This document shows, piece after piece, positions 6,599 through 14,185 of a stretch of DNA of 29,126 bases (position 1 is its first letter; every line of letters begins with the position of its first letter). The notes under the pieces were generated by a model. The model searched no databases and was not told where the DNA came from. It worked only from the letters and a program-made list of their open reading frames with translations. Made by a program: the position numbers and the translations under genes. The stretch is from Candidatus Zambryskiibacteriota bacterium (GTDB lineage: Bacteria > Patescibacteriota > Minisyncoccia > Phycocordibacterales > Zambryskibacteraceae): assembly GCA_024654145.1 (NCBI GenBank), contig JANLIM010000063.1, positions 1-29,126 on the forward strand, in the 5' to 3' direction.

Positions 6599-7573
6599 AT
6601 GTCTCAGTTCTACAATGATGCAATTTTTTGGATAGAGGTTGATAAGATAAAACCCAATCCATACCAACCCCGCCGCGATTTTGATGAAACTCAACTTAGA
6701 AGCTTGGCTGATTCTATTCGTCAGTACGGTGTACTCCAGGCGCTAGTAGTGACAAGAAAAGAATTTGAAAAACCAGAAGGTGGTATTGCTACAGAATATG
6801 AGCTAGTCGCTGGTGAGCGTCGCCTACGCGCCGCAAGGTTGGCTGGTCTTGCTCAAGTCCCAGTGCTAATAAGAAGCGGAGAAGATACCGACCTAATGAA
6901 GCTTGAGCTCGCAATTATAGAAAACATTCAACGAGAAGATCTTTCACCAGTTGATCGCGCTAGAGCATTCGAGCGTTTGGTAAAGGAATTTAATTTTACT
7001 CATCTCGAGGTGGGGAAAAAGGTTGGCAAAAGTCGGGAGTATGTTTCTAACACCCTCCGCATTTTGACATTACCAGAATATATTCTCACCGCGTTATCAG
7101 AAGGAAAAATTACAGAAGGTCATACTCGTCCTTTGATGATGCTTATAGATCGTCCTCAAGAACAGGAGACTTTGTTCAAGGAAATTATTTTTAAAAAGCT
7201 TAATGTGCGAGAAGCGGAAGGAATCGCAAGACATATTGCTGTTGAACGCGCAAGAAAGCTTGTAGACCACGAGCTTATTGAAATTGAAGACATGTTTAAA
7301 GAAAAACTTGGTACGAGAGTGAGGATTGAAAAGAGAGATGAAGGAGGAAGGGTCAGTATTGATTTCTTTAACAAAGATGATCTCCGCGCACTACTTGAAA
7401 GGATAGCGAGGGAAGGGGAGTCAGACAATAAACCGATTGAAACTGCGTCGCCAGAAAAGGTAGTCGAAGATGCGCCAATTCTTACCGAGGAGGAGAAGAT
7501 CGTAGCTGAAGATGTGCCAAAGACCGAAGAAGATGATGAGTCTCTTTATTCTGTTCAAAACTTCAGCATTTAA
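6599..7573 (+). CDS. parB: ParB/Spo0J-family chromosome partition protein
   Basis: The product is 324 aa. ParB binds parS sites, loads as a CTP-dependent clamp and directs chromosome segregation. Seen: N-terminal VDKIKPNPYQPRRDFDE, SIRQYGVLQALVV, the nucleotide-contact motif GERRLRA (72-78), ENIQRED (108-113), a helix-turn-helix (FTHLEVGKKVGKSREYVSNTLRIL), and ITEGHTRPL. The C-terminal 40 residues are acidic and low in complexity. No parA is adjacent, which is unusual. No TGTTTCACGTGAAACA-type parS was noticed in the window. It starts directly behind a -10 box and has no terminator of its own before the next promoter. Confidence 0.95.
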   Translation: MSQFYNDAIFWIEVDKIKPNPYQPRRDFDETQLRSLADSIRQYGVLQALVVTRKEFEKPEGGIATEYELVAGERRLRAARLAGLAQVPVLIRSGEDTDLMKLELAIIENIQREDLSPVDRARAFERLVKEFNFTHLEVGKKVGKSREYVSNTLRILTLPEYILTALSEGKITEGHTRPLMMLIDRPQEQETLFKEIIFKKLNVREAEGIARHIAVERARKLVDHELIEIEDMFKEKLGTRVRIEKRDEGGRVSIDFFNKDDLRALLERIAREGESDNKPIETASPEKVVEDAPILTEEEKIVAEDVPKTEEDDESLYSVQNFSI

Positions 7574-7610
7574 GCCTTATTTACACTGTTATTTATCCAC
7601 ATTTATTTAC

Positions 7611-7639
7611 TTGACAACTTAGATATACTATGCTAAGAT
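7611..7639 (+). promoter_or_regulatory. Promoter of the 95-aa peptide gene
   Basis: TTGACA (7611-7616), 17 bases, TAAGAT (7634-7639) with an extended -10 TG at 7631-7632. Confidence 0.75.
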
Positions 7640-7655
7640 AACAAAAGGAGGTTCT

Positions 7656-7943
7656 ATGACGGCGGTTCTCGTTATCGTTTTCGCGGTGCTCGTGGCCGCC
7701 TGCATCACCTTCGCAAGTTACAATCGCGAGGTGAAGCCGGTTTCGACCCAGGCCGAGGCTCAGACTCAGGCCGAGGTCAAACCCAAAGCCAGCGCGGGCT
7801 ACATGTACCCCAACCGTAACGGTCGGTACATGCAGTCAGCGCGTCGGGTCGGAACGCGTCGCGGTAAGGCGGTGCTCCATGTGGGGCACCCCAACAACGC
7901 CACGTTTTCCCGTCCGGCCGAGCAGCTTCTTCGGGTGGTCTGA
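7656..7943 (+). CDS. Small membrane-anchored protein of unknown function
   Basis: The product is 95 aa and not recognised. Residues 3-22 are a hydrophobic anchor or signal (AVLVIVFAVLVAACITFASY); a Cys at 16 gives a possible but weak lipobox. A short Ala/Gln/Glu repeat (TQAEAQTQAE) leads to a basic C-terminal half rich in Arg, Tyr and Asn (GYMYPNRNGRYMQSARR). Such a tail could touch nucleic acid or cell wall, but this is speculation. The Shine-Dalgarno AAGGAGG lies four bases before the ATG. The gene is markedly GC-rich (about 60% by eye) against the AT-rich parB end. It has its own promoter and a long structured 3' region. Confidence 0.75.
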   Translation: MTAVLVIVFAVLVAACITFASYNREVKPVSTQAEAQTQAEVKPKASAGYMYPNRNGRYMQSARRVGTRRGKAVLHVGHPNNATFSRPAEQLLRVV

Positions 7944-8142
7944 AAGATCACCCGAGACCAAGGCTGGGATAGCCCAAGGGTGATTCCCATAATTCAACCT
8001 AAAAAAGTAGGAAAGGATTGTAGAATGCCTTTAGCGTAAAGTCGTCGGGGGAGCCTGGCGCATAACAGGTAGAGCGGATACAACCGCGAGGGATAAAGAC
8101 CTGAACCAACCCTCAACTAACTCAACCCTAGAGCATTTTGAA
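7944..8142 (+). other. Structured 3' untranslated region
   Basis: Some 200 bases lie between the stop codon and the terminator with no reading frame. Stems: ATCACCC/GGGTGAT (7947-7953, 7978-7984) enclosing GGCT/AGCC (7962-7965, 7971-7974), CCTG/CAGG (8054-8057, 8066-8069), and GCGG/CCGC (8074-8077, 8084-8087). It could be a 3'-UTR-derived small RNA. No known family was recognised. Confidence 0.4.
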
Positions 8143-8175
8143 GGGCGACTGTCACCGGGACAGTCGCCCTTTTTT
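8143..8175 (+). terminator. Strong terminator after the 95-aa peptide gene
   Basis: GGGCGACTGTC (8143-8153), loop ACCGG, GACAGTCGCCC (8159-8169), then six T. It abuts the convergent topA stop. Confidence 0.93.
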
Positions 8176-8178
8176 CTT

Positions 8179-10434
8179 TTATTTCTTTTCTAGTTTGTGT
8201 GGGTTGTGGTTTGGGCATTTTTTGTCAGAACACCTTTCAGGTATGGTTTTTGTTCCTTCCATCATCAATGATCCGCACATTGTGCAGAGGTTGCCGGTTG
8301 GCTTGGCTTTAATGGCATACTTACAATCAGGGTAGTTTGAGCAGCTATAAAATACTCCGAAACGTCCACGGCGTTCGGACATGAATCCCTTCTTACAGGT
8401 CGGACATTCTACACCTGTGGAGTTTGCGCGCTCTTGCTCTTCATCTTTCTTCACAAACTTACACTTGGGGAACCTTGAGCATGCTGTAAACATGCCGAAC
8501 TTGCCTTCGCGGGTAACAAGGTTTCCCTTGCCGCATTTTGGACAAAGCTCGCCGGTATCCTTCGGTCCCTCTAGTTCTTTACCATCAATAGTTCTCGCAC
8601 CAGTGCACTCAGGGAACTTCTCACACGATAAGAATTTGCCTCCTTTGCCGAGCTTGATGATCATATCTCCGCCACAGACTGGGCACATTACTCCCTCTGG
8701 AGCTTTGCCGAGGTTAGTGATTTTCTCGATCTTCTCCTTTGACTTGAGCTCTTTGAGGAACGGAGTGTAGAAATCAGAAAGGGTTTTTTTGTAAGTGCGT
8801 TCACCGCTTGCAATTTCATCAAGCTCGTTCTCCATCTCTGCTGTGAAGGAGTCGCTGATGTATGTAGCGAAGTGTTCTTCGAGGAAAGAGCTCACAACTT
8901 CTCCTGTGTCTGTGGGATGAAGTGCTTTGGAAATCTTCTCAGCGTAGCCGCGATCCTCGAGAGTTTTGATGATGGAAGCGTATGTGGATGGGCGACCGAT
9001 ACCTCTTTTCTCAAGTTCTTTAATAAGTCCTGCTTCGGAGTAGCGGGGAAGCGGCTCTGTCTGCTTCTCTTGGGATCTTATATCAAGAAGGTTTAGACTA
9101 TCTCCCTTTTCAAATTTGGGAAGCACGACATCCTCGCTTGCTGAAGCAGGGTCAGCTTTTATCCACCCATCAAATAGAATTCGTGATCCATTGAGCCAGA
9201 AGTCTGGCATTGCAAAGGATAATCCTTTGCCAGTTTGCAAAGGATTATCCTTTGCAATATCACCTTGATCATTGATGTTGGCAACCACCTTAGTGCGCAT
9301 AACTTCAGCCGACTTCATCTGGCTCGAAACCGTTCTCTGCCAGATGAGTCTGTAGAGCTTCTGCTGTTCTTCGTTGGCGCCAGCCATTTCGACGTTAAGA
9401 TGCGATGGGCGGATAGCTTCGTGCGCCTCCTGTGCGTTCTTACTTTTCTTGGCGTAGCTTCTTGCTTCGAAAAATTCGGCACCGTACTTCTTCTTCACTA
9501 CATCCTCGATTTGATTCTTGGCGCTTGCTGCAAGGTTGGTTGAATCAGTGCGCATATAAGTAATGTGTCCGGCTTCATACAATCTCTGTGCGATAGACAT
9601 GGTGCGCGAAGGCGACCAGCCTAGTCGCGAGCTTGCTGTCTGTTGGAGTGTGGAGGTGATGAATGGTGCGCGTGGAGCACGGGCAACCTTTGTCTCCTTA
9701 ATATCTACTACCTTCCAAGTCCCTTTGTTGCCCTCCTCAATAATTTTCTCCACTTCCTTCTTTTCTGTTGGCTCTATAGAGCAGGTGAAGGTATTTACTT
9801 GCCCTGAGCTTGTCGAAGGGTTCTTCTTAAGGTCAGCCTCAATGGTCCAGAAGGTGACGGGGTCAAAGGCGCGTATCTCGCGCTCGCGCTCCATGATGAT
9901 GCGGAGAGCGGGGGACTGAACTCGCCCGGCGGAGAGTCCATATCTGACCTTCTTCCAGATAAGGCCGGAGAGATCGTAACCGACTAAGCGGTCGAGAACA
10001 CGGCGCGCCTCCTGCGCTTCGCGAAGGTGAGTATCAATTGCTCTAGGCTTTTCAATTGCCGCTTCGACAGCTTCTTTGGTGATCTCATGGAAGACGATTC
10101 TCGAGACACTATGGTTCGACTTGCGCTCACCATCGCCGAAGCCGCAGGCTTCGGCGACATGCCAGGCAATTGCCTCTCCTTCTCGATCGGGGTCTGTTGC
10201 TAGTAATATCTCATCGGCTTTTTTGGCAAGGGATTTAATTTCCGAAATCACTTTTTCCTTACCCTTCACCACCTCATAGTGGGGGACAAAGCCGCCCGGC
10301 ACATCGATAGCTGCTTTGTTGGACTTAGGAAGATCGCGGACATGACCCACAGATGCAACCACGCGAAAATCCTTCCCGAGATATTTCTCGATCGTTTTCG
10401 CTTTTGATGGACTTTCTACAATTAGTAATTTCAT
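8179..10434 (-). CDS. topA: DNA topoisomerase I (type IA)
   Basis: The product is 751 aa. It relaxes negative supercoils by single-strand passage. The TOPRIM domain opens with IVESPSK (Glu7) and carries DPDRE (Asp81, Asp83, Glu85). The active-site Tyr293 is in TYMRTDSTN. GLSAGRVQSPALR and RPSTYASIIKTLEDRGY are canonical. The C-terminus has three CxxC...CxxxxxC zinc ribbons (CPVCGG, CPKCGK, CPTCKK) plus a fourth short CTMC...CSDKKC. Two small palindromes have been absorbed in frame in variable loops: one at residues about 96-104, one read as NPSTSSGQ at 205-212. It starts two bases after the dprA stop, so dprA-topA is an operon, a common bacterial pairing. Confidence 0.97.
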   Translation of the reverse strand: MKLLIVESPSKAKTIEKYLGKDFRVVASVGHVRDLPKSNKAAIDVPGGFVPHYEVVKGKEKVISEIKSLAKKADEILLATDPDREGEAIAWHVAEACGFGDGERKSNHSVSRIVFHEITKEAVEAAIEKPRAIDTHLREAQEARRVLDRLVGYDLSGLIWKKVRYGLSAGRVQSPALRIIMEREREIRAFDPVTFWTIEADLKKNPSTSSGQVNTFTCSIEPTEKKEVEKIIEEGNKGTWKVVDIKETKVARAPRAPFITSTLQQTASSRLGWSPSRTMSIAQRLYEAGHITYMRTDSTNLAASAKNQIEDVVKKKYGAEFFEARSYAKKSKNAQEAHEAIRPSHLNVEMAGANEEQQKLYRLIWQRTVSSQMKSAEVMRTKVVANINDQGDIAKDNPLQTGKGLSFAMPDFWLNGSRILFDGWIKADPASASEDVVLPKFEKGDSLNLLDIRSQEKQTEPLPRYSEAGLIKELEKRGIGRPSTYASIIKTLEDRGYAEKISKALHPTDTGEVVSSFLEEHFATYISDSFTAEMENELDEIASGERTYKKTLSDFYTPFLKELKSKEKIEKITNLGKAPEGVMCPVCGGDMIIKLGKGGKFLSCEKFPECTGARTIDGKELEGPKDTGELCPKCGKGNLVTREGKFGMFTACSRFPKCKFVKKDEEQERANSTGVECPTCKKGFMSERRGRFGVFYSCSNYPDCKYAIKAKPTGNLCTMCGSLMMEGTKTIPERCSDKKCPNHNPHKLEKK
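9802..9820. repeat. Small palindromic repeat inside topA (PSTSSGQ type)
   Basis: CCCTGAGCTTGTCGAAGGG, the reverse-complement relative of the copy in miaA, is translated on the minus strand as PSTSSGQ in a loop between conserved topoisomerase strands. Confidence 0.8.
10133..10157. repeat. Perfect 11-bp inverted repeat inside topA
   Basis: TCGCCGAAGCC (10133-10143), GCA, GGCTTCGGCGA (10147-10157). It is coded as part of a loop after the TOPRIM motif. The core GGCTTCGGCG recurs at 222-243 upstream of tRNA-Tyr. Confidence 0.75.
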
Positions 10435-10436
10435 TT

Positions 10437-11297
10437 CTAAAAAGTTTTTCTGACTTCTCCCATCTCTTCCATTATTAATCCTTTAATCTCGAGCAGAGAT
10501 AGTATCGCAGATGCAGTACCCGTGTCCAATTTGCTTTTGCGAATAAGTTCATCGCGAGAGCATGGGTCATCTAAGATTTTTATAAATACTTTCTCCTCGT
10601 TTGTCAGGTCCTCGACATCTGTAAGTGTTGGATGTTCGTCTTTCCTCTTAAGGCCCAGAAGCTCCAGAACATCATTGGGGTCACGGATAAGAGCAGCACC
10701 GAGGCGTATGAGCATGTGAGGACCCTCTGAACTTGGAGAGTGTAGGGGCCCAGGTACGGCGCCGACTTCTCTGTTGTATTCCGTCGCGAGGCGTGAGGTG
10801 ATGAGAGTGCCGGACTTTTTCTCCGCTTCTATGACAATAGTGGCGTGACACATGCCGGCCATGATTCGATTTCTTTTTGGATATATCCAGGTGCCAGGAT
10901 ATTGCATGTTGTCTTCAAATTCTGAAAGTAGTCCACCTCCAGCTTCGATTATTTCGTCTGCCAGGTTTGCATGAGAACGCGGTGCAATTGATCTACGGTC
11001 AAGACCTGATCCAGGCACAGCTATGGTTTGAAGCCCTGCTTTTATTGCAGCTCGGTGAGCAATTGAATCCATGCCGAGGGCAAGACCGGAAACTATGGTC
11101 ACAGGCTCTCCAGCTAGGGATGCAATAATCGATTCACACATTTCTCTTCCATATTGAGAATATTTCCTAGTGCCCACAACAGCTAAAAGCTTGTTGCCAG
11201 GGATAGGCAGGGCACCCTCGTAGCGGAGTTGCTTTGGAGGTTGGGGAATTTCTCGCAGAAGCTCAGGATATTCTTCTGGTGTGAGGCTTCTAATCAT
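10437..11297 (-). CDS. dprA: DNA-processing protein DprA
   Basis: The product is 286 aa. DprA binds incoming single-stranded DNA and loads RecA during natural transformation. The Rossmann core is clear: LLAVVGTRKYSQYGREMCES, IVSGLALGMDSIAHRAA, TIAVPGSGLD, GGLLSEF, FP-like YPKRNRIMAGM, VIEAEKKSGTLITSRLA, GAVPGP. A C-terminal winged-helix domain (ltDVEDLTNEEKVFIKILDD to the end) is present. The N-terminal SAM-like region is short (about 35 residues), so this is a compact form. A TATTAT box lies seven bases before the ATG, predicting a leaderless message. It is co-directional with topA, which starts two bases after its stop. CPR often keep dprA with com genes, which suggests DNA uptake. Confidence 0.95.
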   Translation of the reverse strand: MIRSLTPEEYPELLREIPQPPKQLRYEGALPIPGNKLLAVVGTRKYSQYGREMCESIIASLAGEPVTIVSGLALGMDSIAHRAAIKAGLQTIAVPGSGLDRRSIAPRSHANLADEIIEAGGGLLSEFEDNMQYPGTWIYPKRNRIMAGMCHATIVIEAEKKSGTLITSRLATEYNREVGAVPGPLHSPSSEGPHMLIRLGAALIRDPNDVLELLGLKRKDEHPTLTDVEDLTNEEKVFIKILDDPCSRDELIRKSKLDTGTASAILSLLEIKGLIMEEMGEVRKTF

Positions 11298-11304
11298 TTC
11301 ATTT

Positions 11305-11310
11305 ATAATA
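11305..11310 (-). promoter_or_regulatory. -10 box of dprA-topA (leaderless)
   Basis: TATTAT on the minus strand, seven bases before the dprA ATG. No Shine-Dalgarno is present. Confidence 0.5.
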
Positions 11311-11369
11311 TCATTCTTGTATTATGTATTTAAGCTAGTAGCTAGAACCTAAAAGCTAAAAGCTAATTT

Positions 11370-12650
11370 ATGCTAGATATCAAATTCATAAAAGAGAATA
11401 AGGACCTTGTAGCGGCAGCGGCCAAGAACAAAAACAGGGAAATAGATGTTGAGGAAATTATTCGTGTCTCAGAAGAGAGGAAAAGTCTCAAAAGTGAGAT
11501 AGAAACTCTGAATCAGAAGAGAAAGGAAGCGGCCAATGCTCGTGATATAGCACTTGGCACCCAACTTAAGGCAGATCTTGAGGTGTTGGAAGCGAAGCAC
11601 GCTGAGCTCGATAAACAGTTTGTCTCGCTCATGATAAAGGTGCCCAATATTTATTCTGCCGATACTCCTGTTGGACCAGACGAGAGTGCCAATAAGGTCG
11701 TCAGGCAGTGGGGGGAGATTCCACAGTTCGAATTCGCGCCTAAAGAGCATGATGAGCTCGGCAAGGCGCTTGGGATAATTGATGCGGAGACTGCGGGTGC
11801 TGTTTCCGGATCCCGGTTCGCGTACTTGAAGGGTGATTTAGTGTTATTGCAATTTGCTTTGCTACAGTTTGCCCTCGGAGTTTTAAATAATAAAGCCACT
11901 CTCGCAGAAATTGCGGCGAAGGCAGGACTCAACATCAACGTGACAGCATTCACTCCCGTTGTCCCTCCGGTTTTCGTAAGGCCAGCTGTGCAGAATCGCA
12001 TGGCCCGTTTCCTTGCGCCTGAGGATCACTACATGTTCCCGGAAGACGACCTTATGCTCATAGGCAGCGCAGAGCATACTCTCGGGCCAATCTACATGGA
12101 TAAGATTGTGGAAGAAAAGGATCTACCTATCCGGCTGGCGGGCTACTCGACAGCCTTCCGCAGGGAGGCTGGCACTTACGGCAAGGATACAAAAGGCATT
12201 TTGCGCCAGCATCAGTTTGATAAATTGGAAATGGAATCTTTCACGCTCCCTGAAGACTCTCTGCAGGAGCAGGAATTCCTGGTCGTTATTCAGGAACATA
12301 TTCTGCAGTCTTTGAAATTGCCTTATCAGGTCGTGATGGTTGCTACCGGTGACATGGGCTTCCCCGATTACCGCCAGATCGATATTGAGACGTGGATGCC
12401 CGGGCAGAATAAGTACCGCGAGACTCACAGCGCGGACCACACAGGCAACTTCCAGTCGCGCAGATTGAATGCCAGGGTGAAGCGCTCGGACGGTACAATC
12501 GAGCCTTTGCATATGAACGACGCAACAGCTTTTGCTGCGGGCCGTACGCTTATATCGATAATGGAAAACTATCAGCAAGCTGACGGCTCTGTCCGTGTCC
12601 CCGAAGCTCTTCTGCCCTACATGAGCATTACGGAAATTAAGGTTAAATAG
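11370..12650 (+). CDS. serS: Seryl-tRNA synthetase
   Basis: The product is 426 aa, standard length. It charges tRNA-Ser and is a class II enzyme. The N-terminal 100 residues form the tRNA-binding coiled coil (heptad-rich SEERKSLKSEIETLNQKRKE). Motif 2 is FRREAGTYGKDTKGILRQHQF from residue 263. Motif 3 is NDATAFAAGR at 383-392, where NGSGLAVGR-like sequence is common, and the serine-site segment reads HSADHTGNFQSRR; both are divergent but keep the key Arg residues. It is divergent from dprA. The leader of about 40 bases contains tandem AAAAGCTAA words and no Shine-Dalgarno. Confidence 0.96.
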   Translation: MLDIKFIKENKDLVAAAAKNKNREIDVEEIIRVSEERKSLKSEIETLNQKRKEAANARDIALGTQLKADLEVLEAKHAELDKQFVSLMIKVPNIYSADTPVGPDESANKVVRQWGEIPQFEFAPKEHDELGKALGIIDAETAGAVSGSRFAYLKGDLVLLQFALLQFALGVLNNKATLAEIAAKAGLNINVTAFTPVVPPVFVRPAVQNRMARFLAPEDHYMFPEDDLMLIGSAEHTLGPIYMDKIVEEKDLPIRLAGYSTAFRREAGTYGKDTKGILRQHQFDKLEMESFTLPEDSLQEQEFLVVIQEHILQSLKLPYQVVMVATGDMGFPDYRQIDIETWMPGQNKYRETHSADHTGNFQSRRLNARVKRSDGTIEPLHMNDATAFAAGRTLISIMENYQQADGSVRVPEALLPYMSITEIKVK

Positions 12651-12670
12651 CAAAGAAAGAGAGTAAATGT

Positions 12671-12676
12671 TATAAA
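12671..12676 (+). promoter_or_regulatory. Weak candidate -10 box before the 165-aa gene
   Basis: TATAAA lies inside a small AATGTT/AACATT palindrome, about 65 bases before the GTG start. No good -35 box is seen. Confidence 0.3.
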
Positions 12677-12728
12677 CATTGTTGGAGGCTGACTTTAGGT
12701 TCGCATGTCGCGGATAAGAAGAAGGCCT

Positions 12729-12734
12729 GAGGAG
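12729..12734 (+). promoter_or_regulatory. Shine-Dalgarno setting a GTG start
   Basis: GAGGAG is six bases before the GTG at 12741; no ATG lies nearby in frame. Confidence 0.65.
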
Positions 12735-12740
12735 TGAGTT

Positions 12741-13238
12741 GTGGAACATAATCAATTCGTTGAGTTTGTCGCCGCAGTAGTCAGGTGCTTGCCGCGCGAT
12801 ATGGATTCAACTACGGCTCAGGGGTGGATTACCAACCAAAAATCTCTTACGAAGGTGCTTCGAGAAGGGCTCACACCACCACCTAGTTATGAGGTTTACT
12901 ACACGCCCACTCAAGAGGTAAAAGCCTTTGTAAGGGGCAGCAGACATCTCCTTTTAAAACATCTTCTAGAATATCTAAGGGATAGTGGTTTTCTAGGTCG
13001 ATGTCTTTCTCTTGATGACGAAGTGGTAAAGGAGTGGACTACCCATCCAGCTACCTACCCCACAGAACTCAAAAACAAGCTCGTCTTTTTGTGGGGTTCG
13101 ACGGCTTACCTGTACAACATCAGCAGCGTAGCCTGCTTGTACTGGTCAGATGAAGAACAGGCTGTGCGTATGGAACGGCGATATCTCGATGGTTTACTGC
13201 CTGGGGACTCACTAACAGTTCTCAGTCCTCAAGTTTAA
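12741..13238 (+). CDS. Unknown protein with an N-terminal VAAVVRCLPRDMDS-type segment
   Basis: The product is 165 aa; function not recognised. It is soluble, with no signal or membrane segment. The first 45 residues (FVEFVAAVVRCLPRDMDS, TTAQGWITNQKSLTKVLREG, LTPP) look helical. I have an impression, not a database result, that related openings recur in many short Parcubacteria proteins with different C-termini. The middle (SRHLLLKHLLEYLRDSGFLG) is helical and the end is mixed. It has a GTG start with its own Shine-Dalgarno, is monocistronic, and has a strong terminator 10 bases after the stop. An adaptor or regulator is possible, but nothing in the sequence proves it. Confidence 0.75.
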   Translation: MEHNQFVEFVAAVVRCLPRDMDSTTAQGWITNQKSLTKVLREGLTPPPSYEVYYTPTQEVKAFVRGSRHLLLKHLLEYLRDSGFLGRCLSLDDEVVKEWTTHPATYPTELKNKLVFLWGSTAYLYNISSVACLYWSDEEQAVRMERRYLDGLLPGDSLTVLSPQV

Positions 13239-13248
13239 TGGGTTGGTT

Positions 13249-13281
13249 GCCCGGCACTTAGCGCTAAGTGCCGGGCTTTCT
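13249..13281 (+). terminator. Terminator of the 165-aa gene
   Basis: GCCCGGCACTTA (13249-13260), GCGC, TAAGTGCCGGGC (13265-13276), then TTTCT. The stem core is shared with the terminator at 19825-19854. Confidence 0.9.
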
Positions 13282-13307
13282 CATTCGTATCATTCGATCA
13301 TATTCGT

Positions 13308-13313
13308 TATAAT
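13308..13313 (+). promoter_or_regulatory. -10 box of ftsQ (leaderless)
   Basis: TATAAT, seven bases (TCGTATC), then ATG. The 20-base string from the box into the gene is identical to that of dnaX. A second ATTCGTATCAT word lies just upstream. Confidence 0.7.
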
Positions 13314-13320
13314 TCGTATC

Positions 13321-14166
13321 ATGAAAATAGTTTCCACTGGCGCCACACTCTCGTCGCCGGAGTATCAAAAAAAGAAGAAAAAGGAGAGGAAGAGGAAGTT
13401 AATTGTTTTCTCTAGTGTTGTTTTCGCTGTTTTGATTGCGACCGTGCTCCTTTTGCGCCTGGAACAGATTCAGATTTCTCAGATAAGTGTAGAAGGCAAT
13501 GAAGTGATAAGTGATGAAAAAGCCGCAGTTGTAGCAAGGGACGCATTAAGGGGTAATTATCTTGGGCTTATACCGCGGACTAATGCCCTCTTTTACCCAA
13601 AATCTCAGGTAAAAGAAAGTTTGTCTAGAGAGTTCCCACGCTTCAGCTCTATAGAAGTAAAGTTGAGTAGTATTAATAGCATTAAGGTATCAGTAACAGA
13701 AAGAGAGCCATATGCGCTGTATTGTAGTAGTGCTGAGAGACCCCAGGATGCATCGGCATGTTTCTTTTTGGACAAAGGAGGATTCATTTTTGACGAGGCG
13801 CCAGCATTCTCAGGCACAGTTTATTTTGTCTATGCTTCCGAGCAGTATATTGAGAGCTCTCTTGGTCAAGAGCTTATGCTTAGAAGTGAGTTCGAAGAAT
13901 TTGCCGACTTTATTAGTCAGCTTGAGCTACTTGGATTCCAGCCACTAGCTGCATTAGTTGGAAAAGAAGATCTTGTAGTGGTTATGCCGGAACAAGCTCG
14001 ATTGATAGTGAAAAGAGAAGATGAGTTTAGTGGGATATATTCCAACTTGGAGGCCTTTCTTAATAATGAATCCATTCGCGAGCAAGGCAATTTCATAGAA
14101 AAATTCTCAGAACTAGACTTACGTACTAGAAATAAGGTACGGTGGTCGCTTAAAGAGCAGATTTAG
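13321..14166 (+). CDS. ftsQ: FtsQ/DivIB-like cell division protein
   Basis: The product is 281 aa. It is a bitopic divisome protein that links FtsB/FtsL to the septal synthases. A strongly basic cytoplasmic tail (QKKKKKERKRKLI) precedes one membrane segment (about residues 29-47, VFSSVVFAVLIATVLLL). A POTRA-like region follows (ISQISVEGNEVISDEKAAVVARD, then NSIKVSVTEREPYALYC), and then an FtsQ-type beta domain. I chose the ATG at 13321 because a -10 box lies seven bases before it; an upstream in-frame extension would run through the previous terminator. The dus gene starts 19 bases after the stop and may be co-transcribed. Identity rests on topology and POTRA pattern. Confidence 0.85.
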   Translation: MKIVSTGATLSSPEYQKKKKKERKRKLIVFSSVVFAVLIATVLLLRLEQIQISQISVEGNEVISDEKAAVVARDALRGNYLGLIPRTNALFYPKSQVKESLSREFPRFSSIEVKLSSINSIKVSVTEREPYALYCSSAERPQDASACFFLDKGGFIFDEAPAFSGTVYFVYASEQYIESSLGQELMLRSEFEEFADFISQLELLGFQPLAALVGKEDLVVVMPEQARLIVKREDEFSGIYSNLEAFLNNESIREQGNFIEKFSELDLRTRNKVRWSLKEQI

Positions 14167-14185
14167 GTTTTATGATTTAGGATTT

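Noticed and set aside
6599..7573. parS site near parB
   Set aside because: No TGTTTCACGTGAAACA-like palindrome was noticed in or around the gene.
13243..13320. Longer N-terminus of FtsQ
   Set aside because: It would run through the terminator hairpin and the -10 box.
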